Notes under the pieces: model-generated | Database searches by the model: none | Told to the model about the DNA's origin: nothing | The model's input: only the letters and a program-made list of their open reading frames with translations | Program-made: the position numbers and the translations under genes | Shown here: positions 1-6,558 of the stretch, one piece after another | Position numbering within the stretch: position 1 is the first letter of the stretch | Layout: the number at the start of each line of letters is the position of its first letter | Assembly: GCA_002507085.1 (NCBI GenBank) | Contig: DAYW01000061.1 | Location: 8,001 to 23,649, forward strand | From: an archaeon UBA168 | Lineage (GTDB): Archaea; Thermoproteota; Thermoprotei_A; Marsarchaeales; UBA168 | Direction of reading: 5' to 3' | DNA length: 15,649 nt

Positions 1-1
1 G

Positions 2-85
2 CTCTCCGTGGGATTTGCTGATGCTGCGGCTGGGGGATTGGTAACGATGAGGCATGAATACACTTATCGGCCCTTATTGCGATAG
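2..85 (+). CDS. Possible C-terminal fragment of an unidentified protein, cut by the left edge
   Basis: The second plus-strand frame is open from the left edge for 27 codons and ends at TAG (83-85), followed directly by a second TAG. The residues end in HEYTYRPLLR, a plausible protein tail, but I do not recognise the family and the fragment is too short to judge. If real, it converges on priS, whose stop lies about 120 bp away. The frame could also be open by chance; the other two plus frames close within 45 bases. Confidence 0.3.
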   Translation, partial: LSVGFADAAAGGLVTMRHEYTYRPLLR

Positions 86-207
86 TAGGAGGTTAATAGG
101 GGGCCAAATTCACGGCTGCCGATTCGCTTAGGGCCTGCGCGAGCTATGCTAAGGGCATACGTCGGTCGCTTAAGCGGGAGATCCGCGGAGGGAAGCGATT
201 CACTCCA
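86..207. other. Intergenic stretch with no recognised gene
   Basis: This short stretch lies between the possible left-edge gene and the priS stop. It holds a 5-bp hairpin (tatgc at 145-149 with gcata at 155-159) and a 10-bp palindrome, cgcttaagcg (168-177). Neither is followed by a T-run, so I do not call a terminator. I found no tRNA arms and no convincing ORF. Confidence 0.5.
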
Positions 208-1209
208 TTAATCGCTACTTTGCGCTAATCCCTTCAAAAGCAAAAAAACAGCGACGCTTCTTTTGACGCGCACTTCCTTGCCACCGAGGCCTTCTGACAG
301 GGTCAGATTACCGATGCTTATCCCAGAGTAAGGCCTAAGGTCTCCGAGCCTTATGCGCACTTCTTCATCGCATGGCACCAGCGCGTCCTCATAGGGCACG
401 AAGTTCTCCAAATCCCTTACCGGCACAACCATCATCCCCGTAGACGCGTGAAGCGTGTTTACATGCCTGATAAGCCTGTGCAAATCAAGCAAGACGTTCT
501 CATCGATATCGAGAGCTATCGAATCTATGGCTTCTTCAACCGAGGTCTGGCCGTCTCCCATTGCCTTAGCCACCTTACTCATCCACCCCGGCTGAGATAA
601 CGCTATTATCTTCGCACGCCCCCGCTGTTTGAGCTTTGAGTAAATTAAGTCAACGTCTAAATCCGCTCCATTTATGTAGGACGCAAGCCTTCTCCTGCCC
701 TCCTGGCTCAACTGCAGGTAGGGCTTCGAAGAAACCCTTACGTGAAACCCCCTGTTTCCCGAGAAGTTTATCGATATGTCCTTTTGGTTAAAGCCGAAAT
801 CGCCTACCAAAAAGTCGTTTACGAGGCGACGCGTGTGCTCCTTTATAAGCGACCAGTCTGACGAGTCAAGCACGCCGGACTTGACGTTTGCCTTATCCTT
901 CAGCTGCTTAACGTGATCAGCGTCAAACTCAAAGACCATGTCGCTCCCTTCCCATCCCTTAGCGTTCATGTCTTTATTACTCGGATCTCTGTAAATTGCC
1001 GTTGAAGAGTAAACGTGGGAAACAGGTATAGATACGAGGTAGCTTCTTAGCGAGCTTACATCATGAAAAGAAAGGTGCCTGACCATCTCGCGTTTGTCAG
1101 GTCTAAGAAATCCGAATTCCCTCTTGGGAAAATCTGGGACGTAGAGCCTTTCGGCGTTGATCCCAGAATAATAATCATGAAAGTGAGCCCGCACAATCTC
1201 TTCCTGCAT
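208..1209 (-). CDS. priS: DNA primase small (catalytic) subunit PriS
   Basis: Catalytic subunit of the archaeal/eukaryotic-type primase, which makes primers for DNA replication together with PriL. The 333-residue length is typical. Visible motifs are the metal-binding DxD in FEFDADH (residues 93-99, D96 and D98), the nucleotide-binding SGNRGFHVRV (150-159), and a conserved RLIRHVNTLHASTG block (245-258) preceded by D242, the likely third catalytic aspartate. Characterised archaeal PriS proteins carry a Cys/His zinc knuckle between the DxD and SGxRG motifs. Here residues 99-149 contain no cysteine, and the only cysteine in the protein is C280. The ATG start lies inside the 3' end of priL, a 35-nt overlap, which suggests coupled translation in a pcn-priL-priS operon. 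The family assignment is very secure. Confidence 0.97.
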   Translation of the reverse strand: MQEEIVRAHFHDYYSGINAERLYVPDFPKREFGFLRPDKREMVRHLSFHDVSSLRSYLVSIPVSHVYSSTAIYRDPSNKDMNAKGWEGSDMVFEFDADHVKQLKDKANVKSGVLDSSDWSLIKEHTRRLVNDFLVGDFGFNQKDISINFSGNRGFHVRVSSKPYLQLSQEGRRRLASYINGADLDVDLIYSKLKQRGRAKIIALSQPGWMSKVAKAMGDGQTSVEEAIDSIALDIDENVLLDLHRLIRHVNTLHASTGMMVVPVRDLENFVPYEDALVPCDEEVRIRLGDLRPYSGISIGNLTLSEGLGGKEVRVKRSVAVFLLLKGLAQSSD

Positions 1210-2224
1210 TGGGATCCCCGTTCAACCTCTTCTGTATGGATATCTTGTAGTAAAGCAGGGGATGCGTCATGTGCTGGCACAGCCCCTGCCTGCAGGTACA
1301 AACGCCAGACGTGCGAAGCGTTTCGCACCTAGGCACCGAGTATTTTTTTCCCGATCCCCTTTGTCCTGCTAGGTCCTCTATCTGATAGCGGGCAATGCGC
1401 TCATCGTAGTCAGGCGTGTGGCTGAAGTACTTCAGTACATCGTCAACGCTCATATCTATCGACAGAAGGAACGTCGCAACCAAGAACCTAGCTTGATGTG
1501 GGATGTTTATGCCTTTGTTCATCTCGGATGTCCAAAACTTCACGCATGGTGGGAACAACGACTCAATAGGAGAAAGCGACGATACGTCGACCTCCTCACC
1601 CCTCCGCTTCGAAAACTCAGCCGATATCGAGGCTATCGCGTCCTTTACCTTGGGATCTATGGTTGCCGCGGAGAGCTCCCTCATCTGCGATTCCATTTTT
1701 TCCACAAGAGTCCTCCTGAAAACCGTTGAGATGAGCCTCCTGAAAACGTTTACTTGGAAGTAAACAACCCCGCGCTCAACCTTAAGCTGTGGGAGCAAAA
1801 GGTCGGGCTCGTTATCTATCCCCTTAAGCGAAAGGTAATCCAACAATGACATCCTGAACTCCTTTCCATCAAACTCCACCGGCACCCCTAAAGACGCGGC
1901 AACCTCTTTGTAGATATCTGGGGCATCAGTCGAGAGCTCCTTCTCAAGCTCCCGGGAAAGCGCTGAGGCATAAGACCTTATGAGGCGACGACTGCCGGTA
2001 GCCGACGCCATCGCCAACGACGCGCTAAAAGCCGCGACCGCGTCCCTCTTATCCGTTGGATCGTCCCTCTCCCTTGAGAGCCCAAGCATGTAGCGTACCT
2101 TTTTCTCAGCAAGCTCCAGCACCCTGGGAAAATCGGAGAGGTTAGTAAGCGATAGGCCCTCAACGAGCTCTTCTGCTCCCCTCAGAAAAGGATATTTTTT
2201 CAGGGCTTCAGATCCTGCCGGCAT
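1175..2224 (-). CDS. priL: DNA primase large subunit PriL (4Fe-4S protein)
   Basis: Regulatory subunit of archaeal primase; it partners PriS and aids initiation and primer-length control. The 349 residues have an N-terminal helical region and a C-terminal iron-sulfur domain. Four cysteines sit where the family places its cluster ligands: C227 (FPPC), C300 (VPRCETLR), C309 (SGVC) and C316 (QGLC), the last followed by the conserved HPLLYY. C311 and C344 are additional cysteines. The ATG start lies 9 nt after the pcn stop and no strong Shine-Dalgarno sequence is visible. The 3' end overlaps priS by 35 nt. Middle gene of a replication operon. Confidence 0.95.
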   Translation of the reverse strand: MPAGSEALKKYPFLRGAEELVEGLSLTNLSDFPRVLELAEKKVRYMLGLSRERDDPTDKRDAVAAFSASLAMASATGSRRLIRSYASALSRELEKELSTDAPDIYKEVAASLGVPVEFDGKEFRMSLLDYLSLKGIDNEPDLLLPQLKVERGVVYFQVNVFRRLISTVFRRTLVEKMESQMRELSAATIDPKVKDAIASISAEFSKRRGEEVDVSSLSPIESLFPPCVKFWTSEMNKGINIPHQARFLVATFLLSIDMSVDDVLKYFSHTPDYDERIARYQIEDLAGQRGSGKKYSVPRCETLRTSGVCTCRQGLCQHMTHPLLYYKISIQKRLNGDPNAGRDCAGSLS

Positions 2225-2233
2225 AGTTGCTCG

Positions 2234-2974
2234 CTATAGGCGCGGAGCCAGTATGAACTGAAAAGAGGCCCCATCTGGCATTTTATACTCCAGATGAAGC
2301 GGCTTATCTTGGGCAAACTCTAAGATAACGCTCGGAGATCCCCTGAACGAAGTTATCATCTCCAGGTATTGCAAGCTGTACTTGGCGGTAGCCTCTTCCG
2401 CCACCTTGGCATCTAATATCATCCCGCTTTCTCTCGTTAGCCTCTGCTCTACTGAGCCCTTGTCGCTGCTCGCTGAGATCAGAAGGGACTCATCTTTAGA
2501 TGAACTGAAGGTAACTTCATCTGCAACGGTTGCGGCGTCCTTTATGCTGGAAGCGAGACCGTCCGCAAGTATGCTGTACCTGCTTGTGTACTGGACGTTA
2601 ATCGTGGGCGTCTCCTGACCTCCCAGATCAAGCAACGGTATCTTGAAAGACCTCGTATACTTATTCACGGAAAGCGATACCGTGAGCCTGCCCTTGTCGC
2701 TTTCTAGGGCCATGGAGTCATCTGGCCTCAACCGTTTGAGAACGTTCAGCAGCTCTTCCAAATTCACCCCGAGTCTTTCCTCGCCCTCGCTATCTAGCGC
2801 CTCAAAACACGACGGTGGGAAGCTGAACTCTACCATGGCTATTCTGCTTGGATCAAGCTCCTTCATGGTAAGCCCATCGCTCGAGATTCTGAAAACGCCC
2901 TCTGATACTACGCTCGACGCATTTTGGATTATATCCCTGAACTCTCTTGGGTCCTTTAATACCAGTTTAGCCAA
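2234..2974 (-). CDS. pcn: DNA polymerase sliding clamp PCNA
   Basis: Ring-forming processivity clamp that tethers DNA polymerase, ligase, FEN1 and other PIP-box proteins to DNA. The 246-residue length matches archaeal PCNA. Family features are the N-terminal KDPREFRDII region, the GLTMKELDPSRIAMV strand region, the interdomain connector after KIPLLDL (about residues 112-120) and the C-terminal LAPRL. The start is TTG at 2972-2974: an in-frame TAA lies just upstream and no ATG intervenes. A TATA box (2998-3005 on the complement) is centred about 27 nt upstream of this TTG, so the mRNA is probably leaderless. First gene of pcn-priL-priS. Some archaea carry several PCNA paralogs; one window cannot show whether this one acts as a homotrimer. 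Confidence 0.96.
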   Translation of the reverse strand: MAKLVLKDPREFRDIIQNASSVVSEGVFRISSDGLTMKELDPSRIAMVEFSFPPSCFEALDSEGEERLGVNLEELLNVLKRLRPDDSMALESDKGRLTVSLSVNKYTRSFKIPLLDLGGQETPTINVQYTSRYSILADGLASSIKDAATVADEVTFSSSKDESLLISASSDKGSVEQRLTRESGMILDAKVAEEATAKYSLQYLEMITSFRGSPSVILEFAQDKPLHLEYKMPDGASFQFILAPRL

Positions 2975-2997
2975 GCTAATTTAGTAGGCTTATTCAG

Positions 2998-3005
2998 TAT
3001 TAAAG
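2998..3005 (-). promoter_or_regulatory. TATA box of the pcn-priL-priS operon
   Basis: On the minus strand this reads CTTTAATA. Its centre is about 27 nt upstream of the pcn TTG codon, the normal TATA-to-start-site distance in archaea, so transcription should begin at or beside the start codon. Confidence 0.65.
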
Positions 3006-3034
3006 TTATAGCCCAAAAATATCGCCTCCACCTT

Positions 3035-3143
3035 GAGATGAGCGGTCTAAGATGGCATGACCCTCACGCGACAAGCGCCGCGTTCACCCGACGAGGGCGG
3101 GCTTGCCGCCTAGCTACGGCCTAAAGGGCTTTGCTCTCATCTT
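3035..3143. other. Unassigned segment with nested inverted repeats (possible structured RNA)
   Basis: This part of the 249-bp gap between pcn and aif2a is not explained by either promoter. An 8-bp closing stem is possible (3035-3042 with 3136-3143, one G-U pair). Inside lie ccctc (3061-3065) with gaggg (3093-3097), acgcg (3066-3070) with cgcgt (3079-3083), and ggcgg (3096-3100) with ccgcc (3106-3110); the last shares two bases with gaggg, so those two stems compete. A weak TATA-like gttatag (3005-3011) lies about 27 nt upstream of the outer stem on the plus strand. The segment also contains a 28-codon plus-strand ORF (3038-3124) of unknown value. I could not match it to tRNA, RNase P RNA, SRP RNA or a C/D guide RNA. 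Confidence 0.3.
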
Positions 3144-3194
3144 GCTCGCACCCATGGCGATAAACGGCCTGCTAATCAGCAACAAAAAAGAAAA

Positions 3195-3202
3195 GATTTT
3201 AT
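3195..3202 (+). promoter_or_regulatory. TATA box of the aif2a-nop10 operon
   Basis: GATTTTAT is preceded by an A-rich BRE-like run (3182-3194). Its centre is about 26 nt upstream of the aif2a ATG at 3224, which fits a leaderless transcript. The sequence aggggat (3211-3217) before the ATG is only a weak Shine-Dalgarno candidate. Confidence 0.65.
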
Positions 3203-3223
3203 GCAAACAAAGGGGATTTACCC

Positions 3224-4024
3224 ATGGTCATACTTAGAAAGGAGAAATTTCCCTACGTGGGCATGAACGTCGTTGTTACTGTTGACAAGCTCGAGGAACA
3301 CGGCGCGTACGTGACCTTGGATTCTTTTAACGGGCTCCACGGCTACCTCCCCATAAACGAGATTGCCAGCGGCTGGGTGAAAAACATACACGACTACGTG
3401 AAGGAAGGAAGGAAGATACCGCTCAAGGTAATACTGGTTGACCCCTCGAAAAACCAAATAGTCCTTTCGCTGAAAAAGATAAGTTCAGGCGAGCAGGAGA
3501 AGACGCTATCCCAATGGAATAAGGAGAAGAAGGTGGAGGCAGTGGTAATGGTTGCGGCAAAAGCGCTCGGAAAGGGCAAAGAAGATGCTTACAGGGAGGT
3601 GATTTGGCCTCTGGAAGAAAAGTACGGCGACGCTTACACGGCGCTGACCACGGCGCTTGAGGCCGGCAGCGACGTTCTTAAGAAAGCGGGCATACCTGAT
3701 CAATGGGTTTCCACGCTCTATCCTCTGATAGAAAGGCACGTTAAGGCAGAGACGGTGGCCATATCGTTTAGGTTCAACCTGTTTTTTGAAGGAAAGGGGG
3801 GCATAAACAAGGTAAAAGAGGCATTTTCTCGCTTTGAGCAGCTTGCAAAGGAAGCTGGCTTAAAGGTTAAGATATCTTATCTGAGTGCCCCATCTTACCT
3901 GGTAAAGATCAGCAACACCAACTACAAGGAACTCGAGGCACGTTCCCAAGAGCTAAACGAGAGCTTTGCCGAATACGTCAAGAAAAGCGGCGGCTTGCTC
4001 TCGATAGAGAGGATGAAGTCGTAG
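3224..4024 (+). CDS. aif2a: Translation initiation factor aIF2 subunit alpha
   Basis: Alpha subunit of the heterotrimeric aIF2, which delivers initiator Met-tRNA to the small ribosomal subunit. The 266-residue length is normal. Residues about 8-85 form an S1/OB domain (VGMNVVVTVDKLEEHGAYV, then LHGYLPINEIASGWVKNI). A helical middle domain follows, and the C-terminal alpha/beta domain that contacts aIF2-gamma starts near residue 170. The ATG at 3224 is supported by a TATA box about 26 nt upstream; the only nearer upstream ATG (3200) is out of frame. nop10 follows 1 nt after the stop. The aif2a-nop10 pairing is common in archaea, but the ribosomal genes L44e and S27e that often precede it are not upstream here. 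Confidence 0.96.
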   Translation: MVILRKEKFPYVGMNVVVTVDKLEEHGAYVTLDSFNGLHGYLPINEIASGWVKNIHDYVKEGRKIPLKVILVDPSKNQIVLSLKKISSGEQEKTLSQWNKEKKVEAVVMVAAKALGKGKEDAYREVIWPLEEKYGDAYTALTTALEAGSDVLKKAGIPDQWVSTLYPLIERHVKAETVAISFRFNLFFEGKGGINKVKEAFSRFEQLAKEAGLKVKISYLSAPSYLVKISNTNYKELEARSQELNESFAEYVKKSGGLLSIERMKS

Positions 4025-4025
4025 G

Positions 4026-4223
4026 GTGGGCACGCTGAAGCATCAAATAATGAAGTGCCCCAGATGCGGAGCCTACACGTTAAAGCACAAGTGCCCTAAG
4101 TGCGGCGCACCGACGGTGCAGGCTGCGCCTGCGAAGTTCTCTCCTGATGATCCGTATCTAGATTACAAGATAAAGGCAAGAGCAGAAGAGAGAAACTTTA
4201 GCGCCCGTAGCCCAAAACCCTAG
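4026..4223 (+). CDS. nop10: H/ACA RNP protein Nop10
   Basis: Small zinc-ribbon protein of the H/ACA RNP; it binds the pseudouridine synthase Cbf5 and supports guided pseudouridylation of rRNA. Four cysteines form two pairs, CPRC (C11, C14) and CPKC (C23, C26), followed by the family FSPDDPY block (residues 38-44). The GTG at 4026 gives 65 residues and restores the usual short stretch before the first cysteine. An ATG at 4050 would start directly at KCPRC and looks too short, so GTG is preferred. The start is 1 nt after the aif2a stop. The last 26 bp overlap the 3' end of the convergent ECF S-component gene, and the tail after FSPDDPY is slightly longer than in some homologs. Confidence 0.9.
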   Translation: MGTLKHQIMKCPRCGAYTLKHKCPKCGAPTVQAAPAKFSPDDPYLDYKIKARAEERNFSARSPKP

Positions 4224-4794
4224 CAAGCCCAGACCGCACGACCAGGAGCCACGGCAAGACCGCATCCAACACTCCTTGGGCGACGTTCAGCCCCGCTACG
4301 AAGGCAAAAAAGCTGAGAAAGGAACCTGCAAAGAACCTCTGGATGACCTCCTGAGTGGGCAAGCCCATGAAGGTCGGTATTGCCCAGTAGTAATTCAGCA
4401 CAAAGGTCAGAACAACCCTGACCGCTATGGCGACCCCTGACGCAAACCCATACAGCATTGCACCCCTATATGAAGGCGTTAAGATTAATTTCCTTGAAGC
4501 TTTCCTCGTGATGAGCCAAGGCACCAATATCATGGGGTAGGTTGCGGCGAACTTCATGGCAGCACCAACAAAGCCAGTTGGCCCATAGGCAGTCATAAGC
4601 AAAAACGTGCCCAGTGAGGTGTACGTGGCGGTTTCAAAACCGAAAAGCAAGAAGCTGCTCACCCAAACCGTCCCAACAAGATCCAACTTCATGCCGAAGA
4701 ACACCCTCGGCATGGGAAACAGGTCTGCCATTACCGAGAGGGCTACGAGGGCTCCCACCCGTGCCACAAGCTTCGAGCGCGGCTGCGTTACCAA
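4198..4794 (-). CDS. ECF transporter substrate-binding (S) component, possibly vitamin-specific
   Basis: Integral membrane protein of 198 residues with about six hydrophobic segments and short loops, as expected for an ECF-type S component. Segment 1 has the small-residue packing pattern (ARVGALVALSVMADL, residues 11-25) used by S components to contact EcfT. The following GMKLDLVGTVWV and YGPTGFVGAAMKFAATYP stretches resemble RibU-like proteins, so a riboflavin or related vitamin substrate is possible but unproven. The TTG start at 4794 has an in-frame TAG just upstream and a TATA box centred about 26 nt away. GTG codons near codon 10 are alternatives. The energizing module lies 1 kb away on the same strand, beyond ppa and nfeD. 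Confidence 0.8.
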   Translation of the reverse strand: MVTQPRSKLVARVGALVALSVMADLFPMPRVFFGMKLDLVGTVWVSSFLLFGFETATYTSLGTFLLMTAYGPTGFVGAAMKFAATYPMILVPWLITRKASRKLILTPSYRGAMLYGFASGVAIAVRVVLTFVLNYYWAIPTFMGLPTQEVIQRFFAGSFLSFFAFVAGLNVAQGVLDAVLPWLLVVRSGLARVLGYGR

Positions 4795-4815
4795 TGCGTG
4801 CTAAGGAATCGACCG

Positions 4816-4823
4816 GATTTAAG
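4816..4823 (-). promoter_or_regulatory. TATA box of the ECF S-component gene
   Basis: The minus strand reads TTAAATCC here, preceded by GC. The centre is about 26 nt upstream of the TTG start at 4794, supporting that start and a leaderless mRNA. Confidence 0.55.
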
Positions 4824-4871
4824 CCTACCTATTTTTTGTTAGATAATCAAAAATGCTTGGGAACGTCAGGG

Positions 4872-4879
4872 TTAAAAAT
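4872..4879 (+). promoter_or_regulatory. TATA box of the ppa-nfeD operon
   Basis: TTAAAAAT is centred about 23 nt before the ATG at 4898. Because this promoter lies downstream of the earlier in-frame ATG at 4853, it decides the ppa start in favour of 4898. Confidence 0.55.
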
Positions 4880-4897
4880 GCGCAGTTGTGTTTATTT

Positions 4898-5374
4898 ATG
4901 CAAGTTAACGTAGTGATAGAGATACCCCAAGGCAGCGACGTAAAATACGAGATAGACCACAAAACCGGGAAGATCTACGTTGACAGGTTCCTTTACGCGG
5001 CAGCGCACTATCCCTTCAACTATGGGTTCATAGAGGGAACTGCAGCCCCCGACGGTGACCCTCTCGACTGCCTAGTGATAAGCCGCGAGGCCGTCACCCC
5101 AGGTACCATAGTGAGAAGCAAACCCGTGGGGGCACTCAAGACCATAGACGAAAAAGGCGAGGACACCAAGATCATAGCCGTTCCCTATGGCAACATCGAC
5201 CCTTTTTACTCTGACATAGATGACATAAGCCAAATTTCAGGCCCCATAAGGAACGAGATCGAGCACTTCTTCAACCACTACAAAGAGCTGGAGCCCGAGA
5301 AGTTCGTAAAGGTGCTGGGGTGGATGAACAAGAAAGAGGCTGAAGAAACCATAAAGAAATGCAGCGTGGCCTGA
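4898..5374 (+). CDS. ppa: Inorganic pyrophosphatase, family I
   Basis: Soluble Mg-dependent enzyme that hydrolyses pyrophosphate to phosphate, pulling DNA, RNA and aminoacyl-tRNA synthesis forward. Counting from the ATG at 4898 the protein has 158 residues. Active-site elements are VKYEID (15-20), VDRF (28-31), HYPFNYGFI (37-45), the signature DGDPLDCLV (52-60; D52, D54, D57), DEKGEDTK (84-91; D84, D89) and EKFVKVLGW (134-142). The reading frame extends upstream to an ATG at 4853, but those 15 extra residues are atypical and precede the promoter. At 158 residues it is a little shorter than many family members, with no motif missing. An NfeD-like gene follows after 1 nt. Confidence 0.95.
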   Translation: MQVNVVIEIPQGSDVKYEIDHKTGKIYVDRFLYAAAHYPFNYGFIEGTAAPDGDPLDCLVISREAVTPGTIVRSKPVGALKTIDEKGEDTKIIAVPYGNIDPFYSDIDDISQISGPIRNEIEHFFNHYKELEPEKFVKVLGWMNKKEAEETIKKCSVA

Positions 5375-5375
5375 G

Positions 5376-5846
5376 TTGCCTGACAAGCAACAGGGAAAGG
5401 GCGCGCTAAACGGGCTCGCCGATAGGATTCTGATATATGGGATAAGGCCTCTTATTCTGGTTGTTGTTATCACTTTGGTCGGCCTTTTCATCGCGGTAAA
5501 CGGCTTGCTTACGCGTGACATACCAGAGGCCATGATAGGCGTAATAATTACCGTTATAGGGGTGATCTTGGGCATCGGGTTCGCTGCGACGACCGTTAGA
5601 AGGAGGAAACCCACCTATAGGTTGCCGCAGTACATGGTTGGCTTAATCGGAGAGGCCAGGACAGACATAAAGGCGGGAGGAGAAGGCGTGATACTCCTTG
5701 AGAGCGAACTCTGGTCTGCGATATCCGATTCGTCGGAGGACATCTCCGCTGGAGAAGAGGTGGTCGTGACGGGCTATGAAGGGCTGAAGCTCAAGGTGAA
5801 GCCGCATAAAGAAGGCAGACTCAAAAACCTAAGCCCACCAACCTAA
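5376..5846 (+). CDS. Short NfeD-like membrane protein
   Basis: Protein of 156 residues with two predicted membrane segments (about 25-46 and 51-73), a basic RRR turn (75-77), then a C-terminal OB-fold domain of the NfeD type (about 88-142: LIGEARTDIKAGGEG, SELWSAIS, GEEVVVTGYEGLKLKVKP). It lacks the ClpP-like protease domain of long NfeD proteins, so it belongs to the short class, which usually pairs with stomatin/SPFH proteins in membrane microdomains. No stomatin gene lies nearby. The TTG start is 1 nt after the ppa stop with no clear Shine-Dalgarno sequence, implying coupling. Its 3' end overlaps ecfT by 26 bp tail to tail. Its cellular role is not determined. Confidence 0.82.
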   Translation: MPDKQQGKGALNGLADRILIYGIRPLILVVVITLVGLFIAVNGLLTRDIPEAMIGVIITVIGVILGIGFAATTVRRRKPTYRLPQYMVGLIGEARTDIKAGGEGVILLESELWSAISDSSEDISAGEEVVVTGYEGLKLKVKPHKEGRLKNLSPPT

Positions 5847-6558
5847 GGTAAACGAGGTAACCAGTTATGGCGCACGTAACGATCACGAGCAATAAATCCA
5901 CGAGAGAAGGGCTAACGTCGTTGTAGCTGGTCACGTCTTTCGTGTATCCAAATCCCCTTGTCTCAAGCGCTTGCGCGGCGGAATCCGCCTTCATCAGCGA
6001 TATAACCATCAAAGGCACTAGTATTGGCACGTAGTTCTTCACCATCTTTATGGGGTTGCGCGTGCTCATGTCAAAGCCCCTCGCGCTTTGAGCATCGATT
6101 ATGTTTTGGGCTTCTTGGGCAAGCAGTGGCAGAAATCTCACAGACATCATAAAGGCCACGGTCAGGGCGTACGGAAAGCCTGCGGTCAGCATCACCCCTG
6201 CCACGTCCTCAGGTGCAGTGGTCAGGGAAAAAATCGAGAACGCCGACACCACTACAATGAACCTAAGTCCCATAGCCACGGAAAAAAGCGCATTGCCAAT
6301 GAAGATATAATCCAAAAGGCCTATTACGAGGGCAACGATCATCGCCATCTTCATGGTTCCCCACCACCTCTTCAACTGATGGGCAACCACTACCAGAGCT
6401 ACAGTGAAGGTCAATAGGATCAGCAAATAGCCCACGCTTTGGAACACGTATATCGAGAGCACAAGCAAACCTAAGACCAAGACCATCTTGGGTATGGGAT
6501 TCAGCCTATGCAGAGGGGAGCTGCCGTGGACAAAGGAAAGGCCTGCCGCCCAGCTCAT
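5821..6558 (-). CDS. ecfT: ECF transporter transmembrane coupling protein EcfT
   Basis: Transmembrane (T) component of an energy-coupling-factor vitamin transporter; it transmits ATPase movements to the S component. The 245 residues include several hydrophobic helices and two cytoplasmic coupling motifs: AQSARGF (156-162, the classic ARG motif) and ALETRGF (197-203, where the usual EARG is ETRG). The ATG start overlaps the ecfA2 stop as ATGA. Upstream, a full Shine-Dalgarno sequence AGGAGGTGA (6566-6574 on the complement) sits 7 nt before it, inside the end of ecfA2. It is the last gene of ecfA1-ecfA2-ecfT and converges on nfeD with a 26-bp overlap. Confidence 0.93.
   Translation of the reverse strand: MSWAAGLSFVHGSSPLHRLNPIPKMVLVLGLLVLSIYVFQSVGYLLILLTFTVALVVVAHQLKRWWGTMKMAMIVALVIGLLDYIFIGNALFSVAMGLRFIVVVSAFSIFSLTTAPEDVAGVMLTAGFPYALTVAFMMSVRFLPLLAQEAQNIIDAQSARGFDMSTRNPIKMVKNYVPILVPLMVISLMKADSAAQALETRGFGYTKDVTSYNDVSPSLVDLLLVIVTCAITGYLVYLRLVGLGF

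Noticed and set aside
14..60. C/D-box guide RNA suggested by tgatg and cgatga
   Set aside because: No box D or D' (CTGA) at proper spacing, and the sequence is more simply read as an open coding frame.
89..211. Continuous plus-strand frame after the tandem TAG codons, reading toward the priS end
   Set aside because: Only about 40 codons with arginine/serine-rich content, an internal ATG giving 21 residues, and no ribosome-binding site near it.
3035..3143. tRNA gene in the pcn-aif2a gap; the minus strand has a D-arm-like GCT/AGC stem around a GG-containing loop
   Set aside because: No 7-bp acceptor stem, anticodon arm or T-arm with the TTCRA core could be placed around it on either strand.
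3114..3155. 13-codon minus-strand ORF in the same gap
   Set aside because: Too short, no motif, and it overlaps the candidate hairpin segment; nothing distinguishes it from chance.
4853..4897. N-terminal extension of the pyrophosphatase from the ATG at 4853
   Set aside because: The extra 15 residues do not match the family and the predicted TATA box lies within this stretch, so the start at 4898 is preferred.
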